Below are positions 56,358-63,911 of a DNA stretch of 64,000 nucleotides, piece by piece (positions within the stretch are counted from its first letter, which is position 1; each line of letters opens with the position of its first letter). The stretch is taken from NCBI GenBank assembly GCA_947500875.1, contig CANMUN010000002.1:1-64000 (forward strand). The letters are read 5' to 3'. Below the pieces are notes generated by a model. It searched no databases, was not told the DNA's origin, and saw only the letters and a program-made list of their open reading frames with translations. This DNA is from Flavobacteriales bacterium. Lineage in GTDB: Bacteria; Bacteroidota; Bacteroidia; Flavobacteriales_D; Crocinitomicaceae. Both the position numbers and the translations under genes were made by a program.

Positions 56358-57251
56358 TTAGATAAACAACGAAGACCCTTGTTCAGTAACGGTTAATCGG
56401 ACCGATTTCCCCAAGATAAGCGCCTGATTATCATCGATGTGGCCCGCAGGAACCCCGAAAGCTACAGGGATGTTTAAGTTGCCGACTTGCTCCACTACCA
56501 ATTCCTCTAGGGTTTTACCGAACGGCACGTCTGTATCTTCCATGTCCGTAAATCCTCCAAGAATTAGCCCTTTGATGTTATGAAAGGCTCCCGCCATCCG
56601 CAAGGCGTACAGCATGCGGTCTATTTTATACAGGTGTTCTCCCACATCTTCTAAAAACAAAATTTTGTCGCGAAAATCACAACACAGGGGGGTCCCTAAT
56701 TGGCTGTAGACCAAGGTCATGTTACCACCGATCAGCACGCCCGAACATTCCCCCAATTGGTTAAGGGGGTGTTTTGGCCCAGTTACAGCAAAGGGCTTCC
56801 CAAACAAAGCCTTTTTCAAGCTAGATAGCGCACTTTCACTTCCTGTGGTAAAGCCCAAGGGCATGATTCCATGAATGCTCTGAAACCCTTCTTGTTGAAT
56901 TTTCTGATGCAAGAGGGTAATGTCGCTGAAGCCAATAACCCACTTAGGACGTTGTCGAAAACGATCCCAAGAAAGGTGCTCAATCAGTCGAACGCAACCA
57001 TAACCTCCTCGAGCACACACAATGGCCGCAAACTCCGGTGCATCAAGTCCCTTTTGAAAGTCAGCGAGCCGTTCTTGGTCGGTTCCTGAAAAATAATGAT
57101 ACCGGCCTAAGCAATGTTCGGCGATTTCAACGCTTAATCCCCAGCTTTCGATCATTTCTTTTGCCGCATAAACGGGGGACTCTTCAATGGCTTTTGCCGG
57201 TGCGGTAAGGTAAACGGTGTCTCCAGCGCTTAAAAAAGGGGGGGCAATCAT
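56358..57251 (-). CDS. LD-carboxypeptidase (peptidase family S66)
   Basis: 297 residues of the S66 family. The serine is in IGFSDITLLH, and Glu and His positions fit FLEDVGEHLYKID and VPAGHIDDNQA. Early blocks are LTAPAKAI and CARGGYGCVRL. Members (LdcA) cut the L,D-bond of recycled muropeptides in the cytoplasm, so that tetrapeptide becomes tripeptide. No signal peptide. The start overlaps the ispD stop by 4 bases (ATGA), so they are co-transcribed. Confidence 0.88.
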   Translation of the reverse strand: MIAPPFLSAGDTVYLTAPAKAIEESPVYAAKEMIESWGLSVEIAEHCLGRYHYFSGTDQERLADFQKGLDAPEFAAIVCARGGYGCVRLIEHLSWDRFRQRPKWVIGFSDITLLHQKIQQEGFQSIHGIMPLGFTTGSESALSSLKKALFGKPFAVTGPKHPLNQLGECSGVLIGGNMTLVYSQLGTPLCCDFRDKILFLEDVGEHLYKIDRMLYALRMAGAFHNIKGLILGGFTDMEDTDVPFGKTLEELVVEQVGNLNIPVAFGVPAGHIDDNQALILGKSVRLTVTEQGSSLFI

Positions 57252-57916
57252 GGTTGAGCGATGAGGTGTTGAGCAAGCATTAAATCCAAGGGGGTCGTGA
57301 TTTTGATGTTTTCGTCGTTGCCTTGTATCAGTCCCACCTTTTTGCCGATCCGTTCCACAAGGCTTGCATCATCGGTAAGGCTTGGGTCGAACGCCTGTTG
57401 ATAGGCTGTGCGTAAAATCTCGGTGGCAAAACATTGAGGGGTTTGTACGCTCAGGTACTCACTCCGAGGAACCGCCTGGCTGCCGTTCAGCGTTGATTTT
57501 CGAAGCGAGTCCCTCAAAGGAACGACCGGCACAACGCCGTCGTTCGATGCGATAGCCGCTTGGATTCTTTCCACGGTTTCTCGCGAAACAAAGGGTCGAA
57601 CTGCGTCGTGAACCCCGGTCCAAGGCGTATCCACCAAGGCAAGCGCGTTTTTAACGGAGTCGTAGCGCTCTCGGCCCCCATCGACCAGCACGCAGCGCTT
57701 TTCCAAAGAAAATCCTCGAAGGTGCGCTTGCACATAGTCCCTCCACAAAGGATCCATTGACACAATGAATTTGGGTTCTTCAAAATAGCGATCTAAGGCA
57801 AGTAAGGTGTGTAACAGAATCGGTTTTTCTTGAATTTCCAAGTATTGTTTGGGTCGGTCGGCCCCCATGCGAGAACCAACACCCCCAGAAGGAACAATAA
57901 GCGTCCAAGGATTCAT
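57248..57916 (-). CDS. ispD: 2-C-methyl-D-erythritol 4-phosphate cytidylyltransferase
   Basis: 222 residues from the ATG at 57916; the frame opens with TTG at 57922, two codons earlier. The N-terminal nucleotide motif is PSGGVGSRMGADRPKQY, then HDAVRPFVS and PLRDSLRKS, with a C-terminal NDENIKITTPLDL. It couples MEP with CTP in the isoprenoid pathway. The ispG enzyme of the same pathway lies at 22807. No ispF is fused or adjacent. Confidence 0.93.
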   Translation of the reverse strand: MNPWTLIVPSGGVGSRMGADRPKQYLEIQEKPILLHTLLALDRYFEEPKFIVSMDPLWRDYVQAHLRGFSLEKRCVLVDGGRERYDSVKNALALVDTPWTGVHDAVRPFVSRETVERIQAAIASNDGVVPVVPLRDSLRKSTLNGSQAVPRSEYLSVQTPQCFATEILRTAYQQAFDPSLTDDASLVERIGKKVGLIQGNDENIKITTPLDLMLAQHLIAQP

Positions 57917-57958
57917 GCTCAAAAATAAGCATATTCTTTCATCAATTCCTCGCGGACC

Positions 57959-57992
57959 TTGAGCAGGAATATCCTTCCTTTTCCTACCTTTG
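57959..57992 (+). promoter_or_regulatory. Promoter of cysS
   Basis: TACCTTTG at 57985-57992 is an exact -7 box, 16 bases before the ATG at 58009. A TTG lies at 57959-57961 with a 23-base spacer, at the upper limit of known Bacteroidetes spacings. Confidence 0.5.
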
Positions 57993-58008
57993 CTTCATTA
58001 ATTAATCC

Positions 58009-59472
58009 ATGACGCCTAATAAATCCTTGCACTTATATAACAGCCTAAGCGGGAAAAAAGAACCCTTTGTTCCCATCCACGAAGGCCGAGTGGGAATGTA
58101 CGTTTGCGGTCCCACCTTGTACAGCGAGCCGCACATGGGCAACATGCGCACCTTTATCAATTTTGACTTCATTTACCGTTGCCTTTTGCATTTTGGCTAT
58201 CAGGTAAAATATGTTCGAAACATTACCGATGCAGGACATATCACCAATAGTGCAGGCCAAGAAGTGGATAGCATCGGAAGCGCTGCTCGTTTAGAACAAG
58301 TTCAGCCCCTTGAAATCGTGTACAAATACAATGTTAAATTTCAGGAGTTACAACGGCTCTACAACTTGCTGCCACCCAACATTGAACCCACGGCAACAGC
58401 GCACATACAGGAACAAATTGAGGTTATCGAACAAATTTTGGAAAACGGATTCGCTTACGTTGAAAACGGGTCGGTGTACTTCGACGTTAAAGCGTATTTG
58501 CAGCATTTTCCTTACGGAGAGCTTAGTGGACGAAAAGTGGAAGAATTGGAACACGAAACCCGAGCCTTGAATGCACAAGAAGAAAAACGTTTTTTTGCCG
58601 ACTTCGCCCTTTGGAAAAAAGCCCAACCTGACGACATGCAAGTTTGGCGAAGCCCTTGGGGTAATGGCAATCCCGGTTGGCACATTGAATGCACGGCAAT
58701 GTCGACAAAATACCTGGGAAAACAATTCGATATTCACGGAGGAGGCATGGATTTAAAGTTTCCTCACCACGAAGACGAAATCGCACAGAATTGTGGCTCT
58801 TTTGGTTGCAATCCCGCACGTTATTGGTTGCATGCCAACATGCTGAACGTCAACGGGCAGAAAATGAGTAAGTCTTTTGGCAACTATTTCTTGCCCAAGG
58901 AAATAGTGGAAGGAAGCTCTCCCTTGTTCAGCAAGCCCTATGCGGCGTCGGTGGTACGGTTTTTCATGCTCCAAGCCCATTATCGCAGCACCCTCGACAT
59001 CACCGAAGAAGCCTTGAACGCCTCTGAAAAAGGATTTGAGCGCCTTATGGAAGGGCTTTCGCTATTGGACAAGGTCAGCCCGAGTAAGGAATCAAGTTTT
59101 TCCGTAGAAGACTGGAAACAAAGCGCAGAATCCGCCTTATTGGACGATTTTAATGCCCCTATCTTAATTGCAAACCTCTTTGAGGCCGTTAAACAAATCC
59201 ACGCACTCAACGAAGGTAAAGCGCAACTCAACGAAACGGACTTGTCCTTGTTCAAGGCCACTCTTGCGCATTTAACGTTTGAGGTATTAGGCATTGAGCC
59301 AATTGAAAACCAAGGAAACGATCGATTGGCCGGCGTTATGGAAGTCGTAATGGCCTTGCGTCAAAAAGCCCGAGAACAAAAAGATTGGGCAAGCTCCGAC
59401 ATGATCCGAGACGGACTCGCTAAAGCCGGGATTCAAATCAAAGACGGTAAAGAAGGAACTACATGGGGGTAA
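58009..59472 (+). CDS. cysS: Cysteine-tRNA ligase
   Basis: 487 residues of a class I synthetase. The HIGH motif is PHMGN in CGPTLYSEPHMGN, preceded by the zinc Cys; GWHIECTAMS and the KMSKS loop QKMSKSFGN are intact. The C-terminal DALR-like anticodon domain follows. It charges tRNA-Cys. The stop is one base before the next gene's ATG, so the two are likely co-transcribed. Confidence 0.97.
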   Translation: MTPNKSLHLYNSLSGKKEPFVPIHEGRVGMYVCGPTLYSEPHMGNMRTFINFDFIYRCLLHFGYQVKYVRNITDAGHITNSAGQEVDSIGSAARLEQVQPLEIVYKYNVKFQELQRLYNLLPPNIEPTATAHIQEQIEVIEQILENGFAYVENGSVYFDVKAYLQHFPYGELSGRKVEELEHETRALNAQEEKRFFADFALWKKAQPDDMQVWRSPWGNGNPGWHIECTAMSTKYLGKQFDIHGGGMDLKFPHHEDEIAQNCGSFGCNPARYWLHANMLNVNGQKMSKSFGNYFLPKEIVEGSSPLFSKPYAASVVRFFMLQAHYRSTLDITEEALNASEKGFERLMEGLSLLDKVSPSKESSFSVEDWKQSAESALLDDFNAPILIANLFEAVKQIHALNEGKAQLNETDLSLFKATLAHLTFEVLGIEPIENQGNDRLAGVMEVVMALRQKAREQKDWASSDMIRDGLAKAGIQIKDGKEGTTWG

Positions 59473-59473
59473 T

Positions 59474-59998
59474 ATGGCATTAATAAAAGCTTGCAGGGGC
59501 CATGAACCCTCCTTTGGAAACAACTGCTATTTAGCGGAAAACGCTACCGTAGTGGGGGATGTTATCATGGGCGACGATTGTTCCGTTTGGTTCAATGCGG
59601 TCGTTCGTGGCGATGTAAATTCCATCCGCATAGGCAACCAAGTCAACATACAAGACGGTGCCGTGTTGCATTGCACCTACGAGAAGACGACCTTAACCCT
59701 GGGCAATGCCGTATCCGTTGGTCATAATGCCTTGGTGCACGGCTGCACCGTTGAAAACGAAGTGTTGATTGGCATGGGGGCTATTGTGATGGACCACTGC
59801 TATATTGAATCCAATTGCATCATTGCAGCGGGAGCAGTGCTTTTAGAAGGAACGCGGGTTGAATCTTGGAGCGTTTATGCAGGCGTTCCCGCCAAAAAGG
59901 TGAAAACACTGAGCCCCGAACTGTTTGCCGGGGAAGTTCAGCGGATTAGTAAAAACTACATGCTTTACGCAAGCTGGTTTAAAGACGAAAGTCATTAA
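59474..59998 (+). CDS. Gamma-carbonic-anhydrase-like hexapeptide protein
   Basis: 174 residues of left-handed beta-helix repeats (IGNQVNIQDGAVLH, LGNAVSVGHNALVHG, IGMGAIVMDHC), the family of YrdA/PaaY/gamma-CA. Metal-ligand His residues of the family are present in VLHCT, VGHNALVHG. Many relatives show no carbonic anhydrase activity, so the reaction is unsure. It forms trimers in the cytoplasm. The frame is preceded by only 1 base after cysS. Confidence 0.9.
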   Translation: MALIKACRGHEPSFGNNCYLAENATVVGDVIMGDDCSVWFNAVVRGDVNSIRIGNQVNIQDGAVLHCTYEKTTLTLGNAVSVGHNALVHGCTVENEVLIGMGAIVMDHCYIESNCIIAAGAVLLEGTRVESWSVYAGVPAKKVKTLSPELFAGEVQRISKNYMLYASWFKDESH

Positions 59999-60011
59999 GC
60001 CAAAAATTTTG

Positions 60012-60019
60012 TTACTTTG
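60012..60019 (+). promoter_or_regulatory. -7 box-like TTACTTTG before the lipoprotein gene
   Basis: One mismatch to TAnnTTTG, 16 bases before the ATG at 60036. The same variant occurs at 52311. Confidence 0.35.
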
Positions 60020-60035
60020 TAGAAATTTAAAGCCC

Positions 60036-60473
60036 ATGCGCAACAGTTTGCTGATCCTTGCCGCAGTCTTTCTCCTGTTCGGTTGTAAAAAATACCCCGA
60101 GGGAGGCTACCGAAAAATGGCGAAAAACAACATTTATGGTACTTGGAAATTAACCGAATACTATCTGAACGGTTTTGAATATTCCGATACGGTCATTGTA
60201 GTGAATTTACAAGAGACCTTCAACGAAGGAGGAACCTTTACGCGTTCCTACATTGATGCTACGGGAACCTACCGCGCTTGCGAAGGAGGTTACGATATTG
60301 CTGCGGAACGCACCATCCTGAAAATTTTCCCAGACAGCACCTATCAAATTACCCCAACGGCAACAGTTATGTCTACCAACTTTTACATCAACCGCCTTAC
60401 GAAAAAGGACTTGTGGTATTCTTTTCAGACAGGATCAAGCCTTCACCAGCTGCGCTTTACTAAAATTAAATAG
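60036..60473 (+). CDS. Lipocalin-like small lipoprotein
   Basis: 145 residues from the ATG at 60036; the frame is open from 59925 but only there because it overlaps the previous gene. Signal sequence MRNSLLILAAVFLLFGC has a lipobox (LFGC, Cys17). The mature protein has the IYGTWKLTEYYLNG start and beta pattern of lipocalin-like domains common in Bacteroidetes lipoproteins. It should lie in the outer membrane facing the periplasm or surface. Ligand unknown. It is followed by pepP after 3 bases. Confidence 0.78.
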   Translation: MRNSLLILAAVFLLFGCKKYPEGGYRKMAKNNIYGTWKLTEYYLNGFEYSDTVIVVNLQETFNEGGTFTRSYIDATGTYRACEGGYDIAAERTILKIFPDSTYQITPTATVMSTNFYINRLTKKDLWYSFQTGSSLHQLRFTKIK

Positions 60474-60476
60474 GGC

Positions 60477-61772
60477 ATGAAGTACCACCTCATTGACCGC
60501 GAGCTCTTTGTGCGAAACCGCGCGAAGTTTACGGCCTCCATGGAGAAAAACACCTTGGCGGTGTTCAATTCCAACGACATTTATCCCATTTCTTCAGACG
60601 CTACGATGCCTTTTCAGCAACATCGCGATATTTTTTACTTATCCGGCGTAGATCAAGAAGAGTCTATTTTGGTCTTGTTTCCAACGGCCAGCAATCCCGC
60701 CCATCGGGAGGTCTTGTTTTTACGAGAAACCAATGAAACCATTGCCATTTGGGAGGGAGAGAAACTAACCAAGGCCAAGGCCTTTGAAACTTCGGGAATA
60801 AAAACCGTGTATTGGTTGAATCAATTCCCAACCATCTTTAAGCAATTGATGGCCGAAGCACAGGGAATTTATTTAAATACGAATGAACACCTGCGAGCCA
60901 ACACGGAAGTTGAAACCCGAGAAGACCGATTTATAAAGCAAGTCAAAACGGATTATCCGGCCCATCAGGTGTATAAATCGGCGCCGATTTTGCATAAATC
61001 CCGATCGATTAAGGAAGTCGTAGAACTGGCCTTAATGCAAACGGCTTGCGATATTACCGAGAAAGGGTTTCGCCGCGTATTGGATTTTGTAAAACCAGGC
61101 GTTTGGGAATATGAAATTGAAGCGGAATTTTCCCATGAATTTCTAAGAAACCGTTCCCAAGGCTTTGCCTACACGCCCATTATTGCTTCGGGCAAAAATG
61201 CCTGTGTGTTGCATTACATTGAAAACAACCAGTCCTGCCAAGATGGGGATGTAATCCTTTTAGATGTGGGGGCTGAATACGCCAATTATTCCTCGGATTT
61301 AACGCGCTGTATTCCTGTGAACGGAAGGTTTACCCCCCGTCAAAAAGCAATGTACAACGCGGTGCTTCATGTGAAAAAAGAAGCCACGAAATTATTAGTT
61401 CCAGGCACCCTCATGGCGGAATACCACAAGCAGGTGGGCACCCTCATGGAAGAGCAGTTAGTGAACTTGGGATTGATTTCCATTGAGGACATCAAAAATC
61501 AAGATGCTGCATGGCCGGCTTACAAGAAATATTTCATGCATGGAACGTCACATTTCTTGGGTTTAGATACTCATGATGTGGGCCTTTGGCACGAACCGAT
61601 TCAAGCCAACATGGTGTTTACCGTGGAACCGGGGATTTATATTCCCGAAGAAGGGTTGGGCATTCGTTTGGAAGACGATGTGGTGGTGCAGGCGAGCGGC
61701 GAGCCGTTCAATTTAATGCGCAACATTCCCTTAGAGGCAGAGGAAATCGAGGAGTTGATGAACCGTGGCTAA
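60477..61772 (+). CDS. pepP: Xaa-Pro aminopeptidase (M24B)
   Basis: 431 residues with an N-terminal AMP_N domain (FQQHRDIFYLSGV) and a creatinase-fold catalytic domain. The two-metal site is visible: Asp in LLDVGAEYANYSSDLTR, His in HGTSHFLGLDTHD, and two Glu in FTVEPGIY and GIRLEDDV. It removes N-terminal residues before proline in cytoplasmic peptides. Its stop overlaps the next gene, which starts with GTG. Confidence 0.95.
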   Translation: MKYHLIDRELFVRNRAKFTASMEKNTLAVFNSNDIYPISSDATMPFQQHRDIFYLSGVDQEESILVLFPTASNPAHREVLFLRETNETIAIWEGEKLTKAKAFETSGIKTVYWLNQFPTIFKQLMAEAQGIYLNTNEHLRANTEVETREDRFIKQVKTDYPAHQVYKSAPILHKSRSIKEVVELALMQTACDITEKGFRRVLDFVKPGVWEYEIEAEFSHEFLRNRSQGFAYTPIIASGKNACVLHYIENNQSCQDGDVILLDVGAEYANYSSDLTRCIPVNGRFTPRQKAMYNAVLHVKKEATKLLVPGTLMAEYHKQVGTLMEEQLVNLGLISIEDIKNQDAAWPAYKKYFMHGTSHFLGLDTHDVGLWHEPIQANMVFTVEPGIYIPEEGLGIRLEDDVVVQASGEPFNLMRNIPLEAEEIEELMNRG

Positions 61773-62535
61773 GCGGCTGCATTATCAAGTATTCGGCGAA
61801 GGACCCCTCACAGTTTACCTGCACGGTTATCTGGAGTCTTCCACCATGTGGGAACCGCTAAAGTTGAATGAAATTCCAGGAACCAAGGTGCTTATAGACC
61901 TTCCGGGTCATGGGAAATCTCCCTTGTTCGATCATAGGGAAGTTCCATCCATTAAATTCATGGCCGATGAGGTGGCACGGGTTATTTCGGAAATTAATCC
62001 AACCCAATACCGCGTCGTAGGGCACAGCATGGGCGGCTATGTGGCCTTGGAGTTGGCGGCCAATACCCCGAAAGACATCATGAAGCCGAGCCATATCACC
62101 TTGTTAAACTCCAATTGTTGGTCCGACAGTGAAGCCAAGCAAGCAGATCGTCTGCGGGTAGCCCGAATTGCGTTTACCGGCAAGGAGCTTTTCATTAATG
62201 AAGCCATTCCTAACTTATTTGCACGTCCAGCGGATTTTCAAAAGGAAATTGTAGCCATGAAAGAGGAGGCGAAGGCGATGACCTCGGAAGCGATAGCCTA
62301 TGCGGCCTTGGCCATGCGCGCACGCACGGATTACACGTTTTGGGTATTGGAAAACCCGAGCAAGGTTCGGTTCATACACGGAGCACTCGACCGCTTGGTG
62401 AGCGTTGAGGAGTTGCACCAACGTCTATTGCCCGCAGCCGACCAAGCGGCACCAGAAATCATCATCCTCTCGAACGCTGGCCACATGGCACACCAGGAAG
62501 CCACGGAAGAAGTGGTGAGGGGAGTGTTTGGGTAG
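61765..62535 (+). CDS. Alpha/beta hydrolase
   Basis: 256 residues starting with GTG at 61765, overlapping the pepP stop by 8 bases; the next Met (residue 28) would remove the first strand. The nucleophile Ser is in GHSMGGYVALEL, the oxyanion region near LHGYLESSTMW, and acid and His are in GALDRLVSVEE and NAGHMAHQEA. Substrate unknown; the family includes esterases, dehalogenases and thioesterases. Last gene before the accessory Fic/Xre unit. Confidence 0.87.
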   Translation: MAKRLHYQVFGEGPLTVYLHGYLESSTMWEPLKLNEIPGTKVLIDLPGHGKSPLFDHREVPSIKFMADEVARVISEINPTQYRVVGHSMGGYVALELAANTPKDIMKPSHITLLNSNCWSDSEAKQADRLRVARIAFTGKELFINEAIPNLFARPADFQKEIVAMKEEAKAMTSEAIAYAALAMRARTDYTFWVLENPSKVRFIHGALDRLVSVEELHQRLLPAADQAAPEIIILSNAGHMAHQEATEEVVRGVFG

Positions 62536-62545
62536 GCGATAACTA

Positions 62546-62593
62546 GGGTTTATTCCCGGGTGCGGGTTTAACCCGCACCCGGGGTGCTTCAAA
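62546..62593. repeat. Left boundary repeat with strong hairpin
   Basis: A 48-base element beginning GGGTTTAT. Inside it is a near-perfect palindrome: arm CCCGGGTGCGGGTT (62555-62568), one base, then the complementary arm AACCCGCACCCGGG (62570-62583), ending GTGCTTCAAA. The related element at 63862-63911 lies on the other side of the Fic/Xre pair in the same orientation. Confidence 0.8.
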
Positions 62594-62601
62594 GCTATCT
62601 A

Positions 62602-62618
62602 GGATTCCATCGGAATCC
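62602..62618. repeat. Small hairpin in the left flank
   Basis: GGATTCC, loop ATC, GGAATCC: a perfect 7-base stem. Second of three hairpins packed between the hydrolase and the Fic gene. Confidence 0.7.
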
Positions 62619-62652
62619 CACAAGTTTGTTTCATGGTGTAAAAATGAATGCA

Positions 62653-62669
62653 CGACCCCGTGGGGGTCG
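62653..62669. repeat. Small GC-rich hairpin in the left flank
   Basis: CGACCCC, loop GTG, GGGGTCG: a perfect 7-base stem. Third of three hairpins in a row, as in REP-like units. No T-run follows on either strand, so it is not a standard terminator. Confidence 0.7.
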
Positions 62670-62693
62670 AATAGGCTGTGTTCGCGGGCTTGT

Positions 62694-63287
62694 TTACGAG
62701 CGCGCAAAGCGAATGAGTGGAGAATAATCTCCAAGATCGGCCATTTTCAAAGCCTTCAAATATGCACTTCGTTGTTCGGAAGATTCAACCAAGCCATGGT
62801 GTCCCCAAGAAAACGTTTCAAGTCCAAAGACATGTGCCGCCATCAAATCCGCCATAATTCGAGAATGCCTCCCGTTGCCATTGGGAAAGCAATGTATGGA
62901 TACTAAACGATGCTTAAATCGTAGTGTAATTTCTTCAGGGGGATAAGTCTCATGGGTTATCCAAAAGGTGGTGTCATCGATGAGCCGCCTAAGTTCTATG
63001 GGAATTTTAACCCAGTCCACGCCAATATTGGTTTGCGTTTTCCGGAATTGACCCGCCCAGCGCCATACGATACCGAACATGCGTTGATGAAGCTGTACCA
63101 TGAAATCTTTGGTAAGTACGTCCGTGATTTTTCGTTTTGATTGAATCCACACTAATGCTTCATTGATATTCGCTTGCTCAAATTCATTCAACTGCTTTTG
63201 TGTAGCAATGGTTTTGATTTTCAACCCATCGATCTGATCGGGATCCAACGGCGTTTGACCATCTTGGTAGTTAAGAATTAATCCCAT
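62694..63287 (-). CDS. Mobile mystery protein B, Fic domain
   Basis: 197 residues of a Fic-fold protein of the mobile mystery B type. The Fic motif is HCFPNGNGRHSR (H132 to R143). The usual acidic residue that binds magnesium (D/E at position five) is Asn136. As I recall, this Asn is shared by the mystery-B family. Fic enzymes transfer AMP or related groups from nucleotides to protein hydroxyls; this one could act differently. It always pairs with protein A, and here the start overlaps A by 10 bases. The pair resembles a toxin-antitoxin module, unproven. Its stop lies 24 bases from the GC-rich hairpin at 62653-62669. Confidence 0.88.
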   Translation of the reverse strand: MGLILNYQDGQTPLDPDQIDGLKIKTIATQKQLNEFEQANINEALVWIQSKRKITDVLTKDFMVQLHQRMFGIVWRWAGQFRKTQTNIGVDWVKIPIELRRLIDDTTFWITHETYPPEEITLRFKHRLVSIHCFPNGNGRHSRIMADLMAAHVFGLETFSWGHHGLVESSEQRSAYLKALKMADLGDYSPLIRFARS

Positions 63288-63742
63288 AAGCTTTTTGGCA
63301 TGTTGTCAGCGAGTTCCCTTGTCAGTCTTTCTAACTCTTGGGTTTGGCTCTCTTGATTAGTCTCTTGACCCTCTAATCGCATGGTTTGATTCGATTGGAT
63401 TAAAATTTCCTGCGCTTTCTTTTTTGCTTGTTGTGTAATGGTGTTTTTTATGGAACCACTCTTGGGTTTAAAATAATATACCAGTTCCATATCCATTGCA
63501 TTTGCCGCTTTTTTTAAGGTAGCTAATGTAATTGCCTCGGTTTGTTCCCTTTTTTCAAAATTGGTTAGCGCACTTGCCGATACTCCAACGCGATGTGCAA
63601 GCTGCCTTAAGGACATACCCAAAGCCAATCGAGTATATTGAATCCATCCAACGGATAATTTAATCGAATGATTTCCCGTGTTGTAGGACTGGATTAATTC
63701 ATCCAGGTGCTTTTGGGTAAGGGTTCTTTTAAAATAATTCAT
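63278..63742 (-). CDS. Mobile mystery protein A, Xre-type regulator
   Basis: 154 residues. A helix-turn-helix of the Xre/Cro type (about 35-90) has MSLRQLAHRVGVSASALTNFEK, then a mostly helical C-terminal arm rich in Gln and Glu. Mobile mystery A is known as the invariable partner of the Fic protein B, and the two spread together among unrelated bacteria. It starts with ATG at 63742. A palindrome over its promoter (63748-63782) suggests that it represses its own operon. Confidence 0.88.
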   Translation of the reverse strand: MNYFKRTLTQKHLDELIQSYNTGNHSIKLSVGWIQYTRLALGMSLRQLAHRVGVSASALTNFEKREQTEAITLATLKKAANAMDMELVYYFKPKSGSIKNTITQQAKKKAQEILIQSNQTMRLEGQETNQESQTQELERLTRELADNMPKSLWD

Positions 63743-63747
63743 AACTT

Positions 63748-63782
63748 AAAAGTTTATAAATACAGCACAAATATAAACCTTT
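63748..63782 (-). promoter_or_regulatory. Promoter and candidate operator of the mystery A-B operon
   Basis: AAAAGTTTATA (63748-63758), 13 bases, then TATAAACCTTT (63772-63782): arms that match at 10 of 11 positions in inverted order. The reverse-strand -7 box TATATTTG (63768-63775) lies inside it, 25 bases before the ATG. A repressor bound here would block transcription, as for many Xre regulators. Confidence 0.6.
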
Positions 63783-63861
63783 AAATTAAATTTAGAAATA
63801 ATAATATTAACTTGTGGATTAAAAAAAACAAAAAAGCACTTGCTGGTTATTCGTGTCTTGT

Positions 63862-63911
63862 GGGTTTATCCCTGACTGCGGGTTTAAACCCTTACCCAGG
63901 GATGCTTTAAA
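63862..63911. repeat. Right boundary repeat, related to the left one
   Basis: 50 bases beginning GGGTTTAT and ending TGCTTTAAA, sharing block order with 62546-62593: GGGTTTAT, TGCGGGTTTAA, ACCC, GGG, TGCTT, AAA. Outer stem ATCCCTG/CAGGGAT and core palindrome GGGTTTAAACCC. Same orientation as the left copy. The stem is more degenerate than on the left. Confidence 0.75.
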
